A stretch of 64,000 nt of DNA, taken from positions 1,860,001 to 1,924,000 of the forward strand of contig CAVZCL010000005.1 in the NCBI GenBank assembly GCA_963773745.1, written 5' to 3'. The notes beneath the pieces were generated by a model. The model worked only from the letters and a program-made list of their open reading frames with translations. It made no database searches and had not been told where the DNA came from. The stretch is from UBA5069 sp963773745. GTDB lineage: Bacteria > Chloroflexota > Anaerolineae > Caldilineales > Caldilineaceae. The position numbers were made by a program, and so were the translations under genes. Numbering within the stretch: the first letter of the stretch is position 1; each line of letters starts with the position of its first letter. Below are positions 9,412 to 21,877 of the stretch, piece after piece.

Positions 9412-9598
9412 ACGGCGCCGGCATCAGAACAACTTCGCAACGCCAAGGCGCAAAGGGCGTAAAGAAACGCAAAGAGCAGTATAGCAAAAACGACTGCCTA
9501 TGGTGATTCATAGCGCTGCTCTTGCTTAATTGCTCTTTGCGTTCCTTTGCTTGCTTTGCGCCATCGCGTTGCGAAGTTGCAGTTTCACGAACGTATCA
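9412..9598. repeat. Inverted repeat of the CGCAAAGGCGCAAAG family
   Basis: Imperfect hairpin: AACTTCGCAACGCCAAGGCG and cgcaaagagca on the left, tgctctttgcg and CGCGTTGCGAAGTT on the right. It separates the SH3 lipoprotein gene from serA. Related elements lie at about 13049-13205, 16530-16682, 38602-38748, 45222-45275, 46626-46680 with 47020-47072, 48254-48424 and 60315-60362, nearly always just after a stop codon. Confidence 0.7.
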
Positions 9599-9600
9599 CG

Positions 9601-11250
9601 CTACAGTGCAATCGCGCGCAGCCAGTTGATATCGTCCCAATCCTCAATTTGCGCCAGAATCTCCGCCGACACAAGCTCATCTGTGCCCAGCGCCATAATC
9701 GCCTCCGTGCGCGGGCCTCGTCGCCCCACATGCATGAAGCTGATATTCACATCATTGACGCCCAGCAGCGTGCCCACGCGGCCCACAATCCCCGGCCTGT
9801 CCTGGTGCGACGTGAGCAGGATGTTGCCCTCGGCGGGCACATCCACCCCCAGGCCGTTGATCGAGACGATGTAGGGCTCTCCCTGCACCACGGCCCCGCC
9901 CACGGCCCAGCGCTGCCCCCCCAGCGTGCCGCTGAGGGTGAGCATGTTCTCGTAGCGTGAGCCGTTCGCGCGCGTGCGCCGCTCCATGAGCCGCATGCCG
10001 CGCCGCTCGGCCATGAGCGTCGCGTTAACCAGGTTGACGCGCTCGTCGGTAATCCCCGCAAGCAGCCCCTTGATGCAGGCCGCGCGGATGTAAGTCAGGT
10101 CAAAATCGGCCAGCGTGCCGTTGGCGGCAATCTCCACATCGCTAACGCCGGACGCGTCCATCTGCTTGAGAAAGCGCCCCATGCGCTCGGCCAGTTCAAT
10201 GTAGGGAACAAGCAGCTCAAGCTCCTTGGGCGGGATAATGGGCGCATTGACAGCGTAGCGGGCCGGGCGGTCGTTCAGCACATCCACCACCTGGATGGCC
10301 ACGTCCTCGGCCACCTGCTCCTGCGCCTCCACGGTGCTGCCGCCCAGGTGGGGCGTCAGGATGATGCGGTCCGTGCGCCGCAGCGGGCTGTCGGCAGCCA
10401 GCGGTTCCACCTCAAAGACATCCACCGCCGCACCGGCCACGTGGCCCGCCTCGATCGCCTCCACGAGCGCCACTTCGTTGACCACACCGCCGCGCGCCAC
10501 ATTGAGGATGCGCACGCCCGGCTTCATCTTGGAAAAGGCCTCGGCGTTAATCAGGTTGCGCGTGGTTGCCGTCATCGGCACATGCACGGTAATGAAGTCG
10601 GCGGCTGCATAGAGCTCATCGAGCGTGGCCAGCTGCACATCGCGCTGCGCCGCGTAGTCCGGCGTCACGTAGGGATCATAGGCCAGCACGCGCATGCCCA
10701 TTGCCTGGGCGCGGCGCACCACCTCCTGCGCCACCTTGCCCAAGCCCACTGTGCCCAGCACCTTGTTGCGCACCTCCACGCCCATAAACTGGCCGCGCTT
10801 CCATTGGCCACTGCGCACGTGCGCATCGGCCTGGGGCACAAGGCGTGCCAGCGACATGAGCAGGGCGATCGTGTGCTCGGCGGCGGCCACCACGTTGCCC
10901 GTGGGTGCGTTGACGACGATGACGCCCGCGGCTGTAGCGGCGGGCACATCAATGTTGTCGACGCCCACACCGGCACGCGCCACCACGCGCAGCGCCTTGC
11001 CCGCGCGCAGCACGTCGGCTGTGACCTGCGTGCCGCTGCGCACCAGCAGCGCATCGTAGTCACCGATTACGTCAAGCAGGGCAGCGGGCGAAAGGTCGGT
11101 GCGCAAATCAATCGCAATGTTGGCGTCGGCGCGCAGTGGCGCCAGCCCGCTCTCGGAGATGGGATCGCTGACAAGGACGCGGAAGCGCCCCGTGTGGGGC
11201 CCCGTTGCCCCGTTCTCTGCAACGGCCTGGTCCTGCACGGGTATAACCAT
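9601..11250 (-). CDS. serA: D-3-phosphoglycerate dehydrogenase
   Basis: A 549-residue long-form SerA catalysing the first step of serine synthesis, NAD-dependent oxidation of 3-phosphoglycerate. The catalytic and NAD-binding domains (about residues 20-340) show DYDALLVRSGTQV, the dinucleotide motif VLGTVGLGKVAQ, the Arg in LNVARGGVVNE, the Glu in VFEVEPL and the His in ILTPHLGGST. An intervening allosteric substrate-binding domain follows, then a C-terminal ACT domain (LLTSHQDRPGIVGRVGTLLG, NISFMHVGR). The gene is intact despite many GCGC sites. It lies upstream of the SH3 lipoprotein gene on the same strand, separated by a long hairpin, so probably transcribed separately. Confidence 0.95.
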   Translation of the reverse strand: MVIPVQDQAVAENGATGPHTGRFRVLVSDPISESGLAPLRADANIAIDLRTDLSPAALLDVIGDYDALLVRSGTQVTADVLRAGKALRVVARAGVGVDNIDVPAATAAGVIVVNAPTGNVVAAAEHTIALLMSLARLVPQADAHVRSGQWKRGQFMGVEVRNKVLGTVGLGKVAQEVVRRAQAMGMRVLAYDPYVTPDYAAQRDVQLATLDELYAAADFITVHVPMTATTRNLINAEAFSKMKPGVRILNVARGGVVNEVALVEAIEAGHVAGAAVDVFEVEPLAADSPLRRTDRIILTPHLGGSTVEAQEQVAEDVAIQVVDVLNDRPARYAVNAPIIPPKELELLVPYIELAERMGRFLKQMDASGVSDVEIAANGTLADFDLTYIRAACIKGLLAGITDERVNLVNATLMAERRGMRLMERRTRANGSRYENMLTLSGTLGGQRWAVGGAVVQGEPYIVSINGLGVDVPAEGNILLTSHQDRPGIVGRVGTLLGVNDVNISFMHVGRRGPRTEAIMALGTDELVSAEILAQIEDWDDINWLRAIAL

Positions 11251-11305
11251 AGAGAATTCTCAGCACTCCCAAATGAAATGACCGTGTTCGTATAGTAAAT
11301 CTGCG

Positions 11306-13019
11306 TTACATCGCCGTCGGCGCGCTGATGCCCAGCAGCGTGAGCACCCGCACAAGACCCGTTTGCGCCGCGCGGCAGAGTTCGACGCGCGCCGCACTCA
11401 GCGGCAGGTTGTCCGGGTCGGCCACGCGACAGTCACGGTAGAAGGCGTTGAAGCTGCGCGCCAACTCCATGGCATAGTGCGTCAAATTGTGCGGCGAGAG
11501 GCGATCGACGGCGAAGTCGATCTGCTCCTCAAGCTCCAGAATCTTGCGCACGAGCGCCAGCTCGGAAGGATGCTCGAGCAGGGTGAGGTCGGCCGGCCCA
11601 TCCAGCGGCACGCCCTCGGCCGCAGCCTTCTCAAAGATCGAGCAGATACGGGCGTGGCTGTACTGCACATAAAAGACGGGGTTCTCGTTGTTCTGCGCCA
11701 CGGCCAGGTCAAGGTCAAACTCGATGACGCTCTCCGGCCCGCGTGAGAGCAGGTTGAAGTGCATCGCGTCAGAACCCACCTCATCCACCACATCGCTGAT
11801 TGTGACGAGGTTGCCCTTGCGCTTGCTGAGTTTGACCTCCTGCCCGTCGCGCACCAGCTTGACGAGATCGTATAGCAAAAGGACCAGCCGCTCCGGCTCC
11901 ATGCCCAGCGCACGCATAACAGCCGCCATGCGCGCCACATGCCCCTGATGATCGACCGCCCAAACGTTGACAACGGTGTCAAAGCCGCGCCGCACGAACT
12001 TGTCGTAATGATAGGCAATGTCGGCCGCGAAGTAGGTGGGCTTGCCCGTAGAGCGCACAACCACCTCATCCTTGTCGCAGCCCGGATAGTTGCTGGCCTT
12101 GAACCAGATTGCGCCGTCGCGCCGCTCAAGCTCGCCCCGCGCGTCCAGATAGTCGAGCGCCTGCTGCACCAGCCCATCGTCGTAGAGACTCTGCTCGCTG
12201 AACCAGTTGTCGAAGTGGACCCCCATGCGCTCAAGCTCATTTTCAAGGTCGGCCAGGACAATCGCGCGGCCAATCGGGCGGATCGCGGCCAGAGCCGCTG
12301 CGGGCTCCATGGCCACGAACTGATCGCCCACCTGATTGCGCACAGTTTGCGCGTAGCCAATCACGTATTCGCCCACGTAGCCCTGTTCGGGCACGGGCAC
12401 GTCATGGCCAAAGAGCTGCATATAGCGTGCGTAGAGCGTCTCAATGAAGTACTGAAACTGGCTGCCGCCGTCGTTGACGTAATATTCGCGCTGCACATCC
12501 GCACCGGCGGCCTGCAGCACGCTGGCCACCACATCGCCCAGCACGGCATTGCGCGCGCCGCCGTAGTGGATCGGCCCCGTCGGGTTGGCGCTGACGAACT
12601 CTACCTGCCAGCGCTGGCCCGCAAGGCGCTGGCTGTTGCCGAGCGCGCTGCCTGCCGCCACAATCGCCGCCACCTGCGCCTGCAGCCATGCATCCGCCAG
12701 ACGAATGTTGAGAAAACCCGGTCCCGCAATCTCCACGCTGCCGATGAGGGATGCGCCCTCCCCGTCCGTGTTGACTGCCTGCGTGAGCTGGTCGGCAATT
12801 GCCTGGGCGATGGCGCGCGGGTTGCTCTGCGCCGCGCCGGACTTCGCGCGCCGCGGCCGCCACCACCATGGCCACGTTGCTGCCATAGTCGCCGTGCTCG
12901 GCCTGCTTGGGGCGCTGAACGTCAAATGCGGGGATCTCAAAGGGGGGCAGCGCACCGCTTTGCTGCGCGGCATCCACGGCGCTGCGAATCTGTTCCTTCA
13001 GTTGTTCACGAACCATCAT
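11306..13019 (-). CDS. argS: Arginyl-tRNA synthetase, frameshifted
   Basis: Charges tRNA-Arg. The N-terminal additional domain (VREQLKEQIRSAVDAAQQSG to HGDYGSNVAMVVAAAA) is in one frame; the rest, from KSGAAQSNPRAIAQAIA on, is in another. The switch is at about 12843-12852; removing one G from GCGCGCGAAG restores a continuous protein of about 570 residues, the normal length. The class I signature appears as FVSANPTGPIHYGGARN and the KMSKS-equivalent as VKLSKRKGN. The C-terminal anticodon-binding domain (YSHARICSIF, LARSFNAFYRDCRV) is complete. As this is an essential single-function gene, a sequencing error is far more likely than real loss. Confidence 0.9.
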
Positions 13020-13048
13020 AAAAGATCAATTCTGCTTGGGCCTGGAAA

Positions 13049-13205
13049 ACAGCCTCGACGCAAAGGCGCAGAGGCGCAAAGGATCGCAAAGAAAAGCAAG
13101 GACAAGAAATACTGCAAAATGGTCTGTTGAACTCTCATTCGCCCGTCAATTTCCTGCTCTTGCTCTTCTCTGCGTTTCCTCTGCGCCTTTGCGCCTTTGC
13201 GTCGT
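13049..13205. repeat. Inverted repeat of the CGCAAAGGCGCAAAG family
   Basis: The left arm (tcgacgcaaaggcgcagagg, cgcaaaggatcgcaaag) and the right arm (ctctgcgtttcctctgcgcc, tttgcgcctttgcgtcg) fold on each other between argS and polA, both on the minus strand. It directly follows the polA stop codon in transcript order. Same family as the elements near 9412, 38602 and 48254. Confidence 0.75.
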
Positions 13206-13208
13206 ATT

Positions 13209-16115
<2,907 letters not shown>

Positions 16116-16122
16116 TGGCGCG

Positions 16123-16341
16123 TCAGGCGTCCTGTACGGTGAGCTTGCCACCGTCCACGAGCGCCTTCACCTGTTCAAAGTCGAGGATTGAGCGCCGCGT
16201 GCGCATGCGTCTGCCGGCGTCAAGGCGTTGGCGACCCGAGGGCAGGTCAAAAATGAAGTTCTCTTTGGAGGTGTTGGCCAGCACAATGATGTTGGCCTTA
16301 TCTTCCAGCCAGGGGACGCTTTCGCTCACATTTGCGGGCAT
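16123..16341 (-). CDS. Small conserved-looking protein of unknown function
   Basis: 72 residues starting MPANVSESVPWLEDKANI and ending GGKLTVQDA. The middle is rich in Arg (RLDAGRRMRTRRSI). No family recognised. It reads as a real gene: its GC3 pattern fits, a purine-rich GAGGCGAAA lies before the ATG, and its stop codon is 7 bases from the polA start, so the two are probably co-transcribed and perhaps translationally coupled. The open frame extends further upstream, but that part has atypical composition and is left out. Confidence 0.55.
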   Translation of the reverse strand: MPANVSESVPWLEDKANIIVLANTSKENFIFDLPSGRQRLDAGRRMRTRRSILDFEQVKALVDGGKLTVQDA

Positions 16342-16529
16342 GGTTTCGCCTCGTAAGGTGGTTACGGAACAGCCATCGGTCGTTGCGGCTGCAGCGAGAT
16401 GCGCGCTGCGCGCCAGAGGCGCGCCCGTGCTTGCGCAGGAATCGCCACGCAGCCGCAAAGGCCATTGTAGCGGCGCGCCTCGAGATTGACAACTTCGCGT
16501 AGACTGGCCTGAGCGGCCCAATCACAATC

Positions 16530-16682
16530 AACTGTTACGCAACGGCGCAAAGGCACGCACAGCAAAGCAAGGGCAGGAGTTTTGCAAGCGAAGACGCGCT
16601 TCAGCCATCGACAGAGTCGCTTTTCCTGATTTTGCTCTGCTTTGCGCTTCCTCTGCGTCTTTGCGCCTTTGCGTCGTATGGA
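16530..16682. repeat. Inverted repeat of the CGCAAAGGCGCAAAG family
   Basis: Left arm around 16540-16575 (acgcaacggcgcaaaggcac, gcaaagcaagg), right arm around 16630-16678 (tttgctctgctttgcgcttc, ctctgcgtctttgcgcc, tttgcgtcgta). It sits just downstream of the true end of the rhodanese gene and upstream of the polA operon, between two genes of the same strand. Confidence 0.65.
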
Positions 16683-16685
16683 GAG

Positions 16686-17376
16686 CTAGTTGGATGCCAT
16701 GGGCAGCCCCTGGTCAGACCAGGCGCGCAGGCCGCCAAGCAATGCCGCAACGTTGGTGTAACCCATTTCCTGCAGGTAGAGCGCCGCACGGGCGCTCGAT
16801 TCTTCAGCCGGTCAGGTGCAGTAGAGGATGATCTCCGCATCCTTGGGCAGTTGGCTGCCCTTCGCTTCTATTTCGTCAAGCGGTATCAGCACGCTGTCGG
16901 GTATGTGCGCCGTCGCGTACGACTCTTCATCGCGCACGTCCACGAAGACGACGTTGCCCGAGAAGCTGCGCCCATGCGCTTCGCCAGGGGCAATGCGGGC
17001 GACCTCGGGGAATGGAATATCCGCGCCCTCTTCCAGCGGCATAGGTGTCTCGTCGGCGCAGAGTTGGCCCACCACGCACGCTTCCACGTTGGCAATGCCT
17101 TGCTGCGGCCGTGCGAAGATGAACCAAAGCGCAGCGCCAATCAGCAGCGCCCCACCCAGGATTGCGCCAAGCACGAGCGGCGACTGCCGCTTTGGCGCAG
17201 GCGGTGCAACTGCTGCAGAAGGCCGCGTCGCGGTTGCCGGCCGGCACGGGCGCTGGCGCTGGCGCGGTCGGCAGAGTTCCAGCGCCTGTCTGTGCCCGCG
17301 CCGTACCGCACGACGGGCAAAAGTTGCCCGTTTCGGGCATTGGCGCACCGCATTCGGTGCAAAAGGTCTGGCTCAT
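16686..17376 (-). CDS. Membrane zinc-ribbon/rhodanese protein, probable selenoprotein
   Basis: N-terminal zinc ribbon (CTECGAPMPETGNFCPSCG, residues about 6-24), a Pro/Ala linker, one membrane helix (LVLGAILGGALLIGAALWFI), then a rhodanese domain (VVFVDVRDEESYATAHIPDS, IPLDEIE). At IILYCT an in-frame TGA (16812-16814) occurs exactly where the YCxCPxE-type rhodaneses carry their second Cys. Homology resumes at once: PAEESSARAALYLQEMGY, then ALLGGLRAWSDQGLPM to a TAG at 16686. A perfect 7-bp hairpin with loop CGTGC starts 14 bases after the TGA, matching bacterial SECIS geometry, so I read TGA as selenocysteine. A separate frameshift lies in the linker (about 17176-17260, near GCGC). The start ATG at 17376 has GGAG upstream. 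Predicted role: membrane-tethered sulfur or selenium transfer or thiol redox outside the membrane; a nonsense mutation is the alternative. Confidence 0.65.
16779..16797 (-). promoter_or_regulatory. Candidate bacterial SECIS hairpin of the rhodanese gene
   Basis: On the minus strand GAGCGCC (16797-16791), loop CGTGC (16790-16786), GGCGCTC (16785-16779): seven perfect pairs. The apical loop begins 21 bases after the in-frame TGA at 16814-16812, and the second loop base is G. Bacterial SECIS elements recognised by SelB typically have the loop 16-37 bases after the UGA and a G in the first two loop positions. Hairpins are common in GC-rich DNA, so the fit alone is not proof. Confidence 0.5.
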
Positions 17377-17526
17377 AAATCTCCGATCTCAATCAACGTA
17401 AAGATGGGGCCTGCACAGCGGCGGATTCATCCGCCGTTCTCAACGACGCGTCGCGTTCCAAACGAACGGCGGCTGAAGCCGCCGCTACGAAAGCGAGACG
17501 CGTGGCGTGATTTCACGCACCGCCCC
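17377..17526. repeat. Inverted GCGGCGG..TTCAGCCGCCG repeat
   Basis: Spacer between the glycosyltransferase and rhodanese genes. The left arm around 17417-17445 reads gcggcggattcatccgccgt with TCTCAACGACGCG. The right arm around 17460-17490 reads AACGGCGGCTGAAGCCGCCG then CTACGAAA. Same family as at 430-720 and 46845-46930. Confidence 0.65.
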
Positions 17527-19130
17527 TCAATCCCCCACATCGCCGCGGCCGTCGCGGCTGTAGGGCTGCGGCGTGGCAGCCCCCTGGCCCACGAGCACGG
17601 CCTTCGCCCGCTTGGGCTGCATTGCTGCGCGCGCGTCTATGCTGGGGCGTGCGCGCCTGCCAAAGCTCAAGGCCCGCCATCAACCCGAAGCCAAGCGCAA
17701 AGAGCATCAAGAAGGCCGCCGCCCACCAGTTGCCCTGCAGCAGCGCGCCGCCCACACCCACGCTTGCGTAGAGCGCGAGCAGCCCCTCGGCCACAGCTCT
17801 CGCCCGCCACGGGCAGCCGGTAGCTGCTCTGCCGCCACTCGTCTGCCCGCTGCTGCACATGAAACTTGGGCGTCCGCTTGAAGTCGCCGCCCTCCGTGCG
17901 CAGCCCCTTCCACACAGCGCGCGTGTTGCCCAGGCTCAGCCCCATGCCAAAGAGCATGAGCAGTGGCAGCGCCGCAAAGTTGCCCAGCCACTCCTGCGGG
18001 TGCAGCCTGCGCTGCGCTGCCGCATAGAGCAGCGGCGGCCCCAGCGAAGCGAGGCTCAGCGCGGCCAGCGGCGCCGGCACCTGCACATTCAACAACACAA
18101 TCGGCACGGTGACAAGCAGCATAAGCAGCAGCATGGGGTGAATCAGGTAATTGCCCAGGTGAATCAGTCCGGCCATGCGCTTGGGCAGCGGCCAGCCGGA
18201 TCGCCAGACGCGCCCACCCAGCTTGCGCAAGCTCTGTACCGAGCCCTGCGCCCAGCGCGCCTGTTGCCGCTTGAAGGCAATCAGTTGCGGCGGCACTTCG
18301 GCGGGCGCAGCCACGTCCGCCACAAATTCGCCGCGCCAGCCCGCCAGCTGGGCGCGATACGCCAGGTCCAGGTCCTCGCAGAGCGTCTCCGCGCTCCAGC
18401 CGCCCACCGTGGGCTGCTCAATCGCGGCACGCCGCCACACCCCCGCCGAGCCGTTAAAGCCAAAGGCGTAGCCGGCGGCGCGGCGCGCCGGCTGCTCCAC
18501 GCCAAAGTGCCCGTCCAGCGCCAGCGCCTGGCAGAGGGTAAGGGGAGAATAGTTGCGATTCACATGCGCCCAGCGCGCCTGCACAAAGGCCACGTCGTCA
18601 CTGCTCGGGGCGGTGAAGACGGCCATCACGCGCTGCAAAAAATCGGGCTGCGGCAGAAAATCGGCATCGAAAATGGCAATGAAGTCGCTCTTGCTCTGCG
18701 CCAGCGCGTAGGCCAGCGCGCCTGCCTTGTAGCCCGTACGCTCGGGCCGCCGCACCACGCAAATGTCCACACCGCGTGCCTGCCACAGCGCCGCAGCGCA
18801 ATCGGCCAGCGCGGCCGTATCGTCGTCCGAATCGTCAAGTATCTGGATCTGCAGCCGGTCGGCGGGGTAATCCAGCGCCGCCACGGCCTCCACAAGGCGC
18901 GTTACCACATGGCGCTCGTTATAGATGGGCAACTGTACGGTCACGCTTGGCCACTCGGCTGGCTGGCCGTGGGCAACTGCCACGCGCGGCCGCAGCCACA
19001 GCTCCAGCACAAGCCAGAGCGCGTTGAGGCCGTAGATCGCAATTGCAATCGCCCCGCCAATATAGAGTGACTTCAGCAGCACGACGCCTGCATCTGCCAG
19101 CAGCGCCCAGAGTGATCCAGCGTTCTCCAC
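17527..19130 (-). CDS. Cellulose-synthase-like family 2 glycosyltransferase, two frameshifts
   Basis: Processive GT2 enzyme in the membrane. The start GTG at 19130 has GGGGGA 6 bases upstream. After two N-terminal membrane segments come the catalytic motifs: SVTVQLPIYNERHVVTRLVE, ILDDSDDDT, the DxD in FDADFLPQPDFL, the ED in LCEDLDLAYR, and QQARWAQGS (QxxRW). Several membrane helices follow (LLLMLLVTVPIVLL, ALPLLMLFGMGLSLG). The frame breaks at about 17798-17810 (after SSYRLPV, resuming RARAVAEGLLALYASVGVGG) and again in the GCGCGCGCG run at 17628-17636 (resuming PKRAKAVLVGQGAA). The true end is then the TGA at 17527-17529. It should polymerise a beta-linked polysaccharide or glycosylate a lipid; the substrate is unknown. 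Confidence 0.7.
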
Positions 19131-19204
19131 GGTATCCCCCAACAAAGAATCGAGCCGTCAAGCGCCGGCTCGAAGGCTGAATTCTACACTGTGGGCGGTG
19201 AGGC

Positions 19205-19260
19205 AAAAAAAACCGCCGCCCCCGTGCTGCGTCTGGGTGAGACGCAACATGGGGGGCGGC
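19205..19260 (-). terminator. Rho-independent terminator of the EF-G-like gene
   Basis: On the minus strand a long stem, GCCGCCCCC and TTGCGTCT pairing with AGACGCAG and GGGGGCGGC around a short CACCC loop, is followed directly by eight T residues. It is 120 bases beyond the EF-G-like stop codon. This is the clearest intrinsic terminator in the window. Confidence 0.85.
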
Positions 19261-19261
19261 T

Positions 19262-19376
19262 CTATGGCCGGAGGGAACAGGGAACAGGGAACAGGGATCA
19301 GGGATCGTGGTCGGCTGAGCGTTCCCCGATCCCCGATCCCTGTTCCCCGCTTGCGATGCGCTCTTTAGCGCACCAT
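19262..19376. repeat. GGGAACAGGGA direct and inverted repeats
   Basis: Tandem GGGAACA units at about 19274-19298 are followed by GATCAGGGATCG and then by the inverted complement GATCCCCGATCCCTGTTCCC at about 19325-19348. It could form a hairpin upstream of the terminator in the EF-G-like transcript. Confidence 0.6.
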
Positions 19377-19380
19377 CACC

Positions 19381-21447
19381 TTAATCAGCGTGCTCTTCTT
19401 CCTTGTGCTGCGTCACAATGCCCGCCGTCAGGTGCGACGGCACGGGGTCGTAGTGGTCGAACTCAATCGCGTAGACGCCGCGTCCTTGTGTCATTGCGCG
19501 CAGGTCCGTGCCGTAGCGCATGATCTCGGCCAGCGGCACGAGCGCGTGGACAACTGTGCGGTTGCCCTTCTGCTCCATGCCCTGCACCCGCCCGCGGCGC
19601 GTGGTGAAGTCGCTCATTACATCGCCCATATACTCATCTGGAACCGTGACGTCAACCACGTAAATCGGTTCCAGCAGGACGGGGGCGGCATCAGCCATGG
19701 CGAGTTTAAAGCCTTCGCGGCCGGCCGTCTGGAAGGCAATGTCTTTCGAGTCGACGGGATGTTCCTTGCCGTCGAAGATAATCGCCTTGACATCCACCAC
19801 AGGATAGCCGGCGACCACACCCGAATCCAGCGTTGAACGCACGCCCTTTTCGGTGGACTGTACAAAAACACCGCTGATCACACCGCCGAAGATTTCGCTG
19901 GTGAACTGGAACCCGCTTCCAGTGGGCAGCGGCTCAACGCGCAGGTGCACCTCGGCAAACTGGCCCGCGCCGCCCGACTGCTTCTTGTGGCGGTACATGG
20001 CAGATGCCTTGCGGCTCACCGTTTCGTTATAAGGCACCTTGGGAACTGCGGTGCCCACATGCACGCCAAATTTGCTCTCAAGGCGGCGCACGGCCACATC
20101 CACGTGCGTTTCGCCCATGCCCTGCAGCACCGTCTGGTGCGTGCTCTGAATGGTCTGGAAGCGCAGTGTCGGGTCTTCTTCAACCAGCGCCGTGACCGAT
20201 GAACCCATCTTCGCGCTGTCTGCCTGCGAAACGGGCGTAATCGCCACCGAATAGAGCGGGCGCGGGTACTCCGGCGGCGTCACGCGAATCAGCTTCTCGG
20301 GCGAAGCAAGCGTCTGCCCCGTCTGCAAATCCTCAAGCTTGCTGATGACGCCAATGTCGCCCGCAACGAGCGCATCCACCGGCTTGAGCTCCTTGCCCAC
20401 CACATGGAAGAGGTTGGCAATGCGCGCTGCCTTGCCCGTGCTGGCGGGCGCAAGCTGGCTATCCTTGACCACGGTGCCCGAGAAGACGCGCACATAGTTC
20501 ATGCGCCCCACATAGCGGTCAATAATCGTCTTGAAGACAGTCGCAGCCACAGGCCCGTTCGGGTCCGCCGTCACTTCAATCTCTTCCTCGCCCACTGTCG
20601 CGGCAACGGTGCGCTCGTTCGGCGCAGGCACATAGCGGGGAATCATCTTCAGCACACGGTCAAGGCCAATGTCACCGGTGGCCGAACCGACGTAGACGGG
20701 CGTAATCGCGCCCGACTTGACGCCCTGATGCAGGCCGCGCCGCACTTCGTCAGGCGTAAGCTGCTCGCCGTCGAGATACTTCATAATCAGTTCGTCATCG
20801 GCTTCGGCAGCAGCTTCCACCAGCTCCAGCGCGGCGGCTTCGGCTTCGGCCAGCAGCTCGGCGGGGATGTCGGACTTGGCCCCATCCTTGCCGCTGTACA
20901 TCTTCATTTCAACCAGGCCAATAATGGCCTTGAAGCTGTCGGCCGACCCCACGGGCAACTGGAAGGGGACAATCTTGGAGCCGGAAAGCGTGCTGCGCAG
21001 GCTTTCGACGGCCGAAGCAAAATTGGCGTTCTCACGATCCATTTTGTTGACGAAAATAATGCGCGGCTTGCCCAACTCATTGAGCCTGTCCCACACCAGC
21101 TCGGCGCCCACTTCGCAGCCTGCAACCGCGTCCACCACAATCAGCCCGGCCTCGGCCGCATGCAGCGCCGAAATCTGTTCGCCTACAAAGTCCTGATAGC
21201 CGGGTGTGTCGAGCAAATTGATGTGATAGCCGCCGAACTCAATCGGCACCACACTCACGTTGATTGAAATTTGCCTGCGTTGCTCTTCCGCATCCCAGTC
21301 AGCCACGGTCGTGCCGTCTTCGACGCGCCCCACGCGGGTGGTGGCGCCGGTCTTGTAGATCAGCGCCTCGGTGAGCGACGTTTTGCCGGCGCCACCGTGG
21401 CCAAGAACAGCCACGTTGCGTATGTTGCCTGTCTGTAGATTCGCCAT
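19381..21447 (-). CDS. EF-G-like translation GTPase (FusA2 type)
   Basis: A 688-residue protein of the elongation factor G family, closest in motif pattern to the EF-G2-like paralogues. G1 is GHGGAGKTSLTEALIYKTG, G3 is LLDTPGYQDFVGEQ, G4 is FVNKMDREN. Domains II to V follow (VYVGSATGDIGLDRVL, MNYVRVFSGTV, ALVEEDPTLRFQTI, GMGETHVDVAVRRL, and a C-terminal MGDVMSDFTTRRGRVQGM). The ATG has GGAG upstream. It has its own consensus promoter more than 400 bases upstream and a strong terminator downstream, so it is a single-gene unit with a long leader. Paralogues of this kind are often not the main translocase; the exact role here is unknown. Confidence 0.85.
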   Translation of the reverse strand: MANLQTGNIRNVAVLGHGGAGKTSLTEALIYKTGATTRVGRVEDGTTVADWDAEEQRRQISINVSVVPIEFGGYHINLLDTPGYQDFVGEQISALHAAEAGLIVVDAVAGCEVGAELVWDRLNELGKPRIIFVNKMDRENANFASAVESLRSTLSGSKIVPFQLPVGSADSFKAIIGLVEMKMYSGKDGAKSDIPAELLAEAEAAALELVEAAAEADDELIMKYLDGEQLTPDEVRRGLHQGVKSGAITPVYVGSATGDIGLDRVLKMIPRYVPAPNERTVAATVGEEEIEVTADPNGPVAATVFKTIIDRYVGRMNYVRVFSGTVVKDSQLAPASTGKAARIANLFHVVGKELKPVDALVAGDIGVISKLEDLQTGQTLASPEKLIRVTPPEYPRPLYSVAITPVSQADSAKMGSSVTALVEEDPTLRFQTIQSTHQTVLQGMGETHVDVAVRRLESKFGVHVGTAVPKVPYNETVSRKASAMYRHKKQSGGAGQFAEVHLRVEPLPTGSGFQFTSEIFGGVISGVFVQSTEKGVRSTLDSGVVAGYPVVDVKAIIFDGKEHPVDSKDIAFQTAGREGFKLAMADAAPVLLEPIYVVDVTVPDEYMGDVMSDFTTRRGRVQGMEQKGNRTVVHALVPLAEIMRYGTDLRAMTQGRGVYAIEFDHYDPVPSHLTAGIVTQHKEEEHAD

Positions 21448-21449
21448 AT

Positions 21450-21871
21450 CTTCTCCTTCAATCTCCTTCTATGGGACAGCCGGCCCAACTCTCGGCCTGC
21501 TGCCGCCGGGATTCATGAAACGGACGATGTGAACGGATGGAACGAGAAGCAGCACCCAGTGGCCTGCAACAGGCTGCGGGGTGCGCTGCCCAACAAAAAC
21601 GGCCAAGCCGCGGGAGATTTCGCCCGGGCAGTGGCCGTCGGTGCTGCAATTGCGTTTGTCTTGCTGGCTCGGTTGGGGTGGGTGGTGGGCAAAGCCCGCA
21701 CGACTCCACACCCGCCCGAGCACGGTTCTCTGCCGGCAAAAGTGTCCGGCGCGTACTCGGGGGCGGAGAGTAGCCCTTGTGGGCCAGGCGTACCTCTATG
21801 CGTGGCCTGCCAGCGAAGGGCTGCGATTGAAAAGGGAGCGAGCCAACAGTGGATGATGTTCACGGTTATGG
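21450..21871 (-). ncRNA. Structured 5' leader or small RNA upstream of the EF-G-like gene
   Basis: About 420 transcribed bases lie between a consensus promoter and the EF-G-like start codon, with no credible gene on either strand. On the minus strand the 5' half folds into nested hairpins: AGCCCTT (21822-21816) with AAGGGCT (21778-21772) enclosing a GGCCA...TGGCC stem; and a long stem pairing about 21751-21768 with 21711-21724, capped by GCCGGACACTTTTGCCGGC (21750-21732). No match to RNase P, tmRNA or SRP RNA signatures was recognised. It could be an attenuator or riboregulator of the GTPase gene, or an independent RNA such as a 6S-like RNA. Confidence 0.4.
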
Positions 21872-21877
21872 ATGGTC

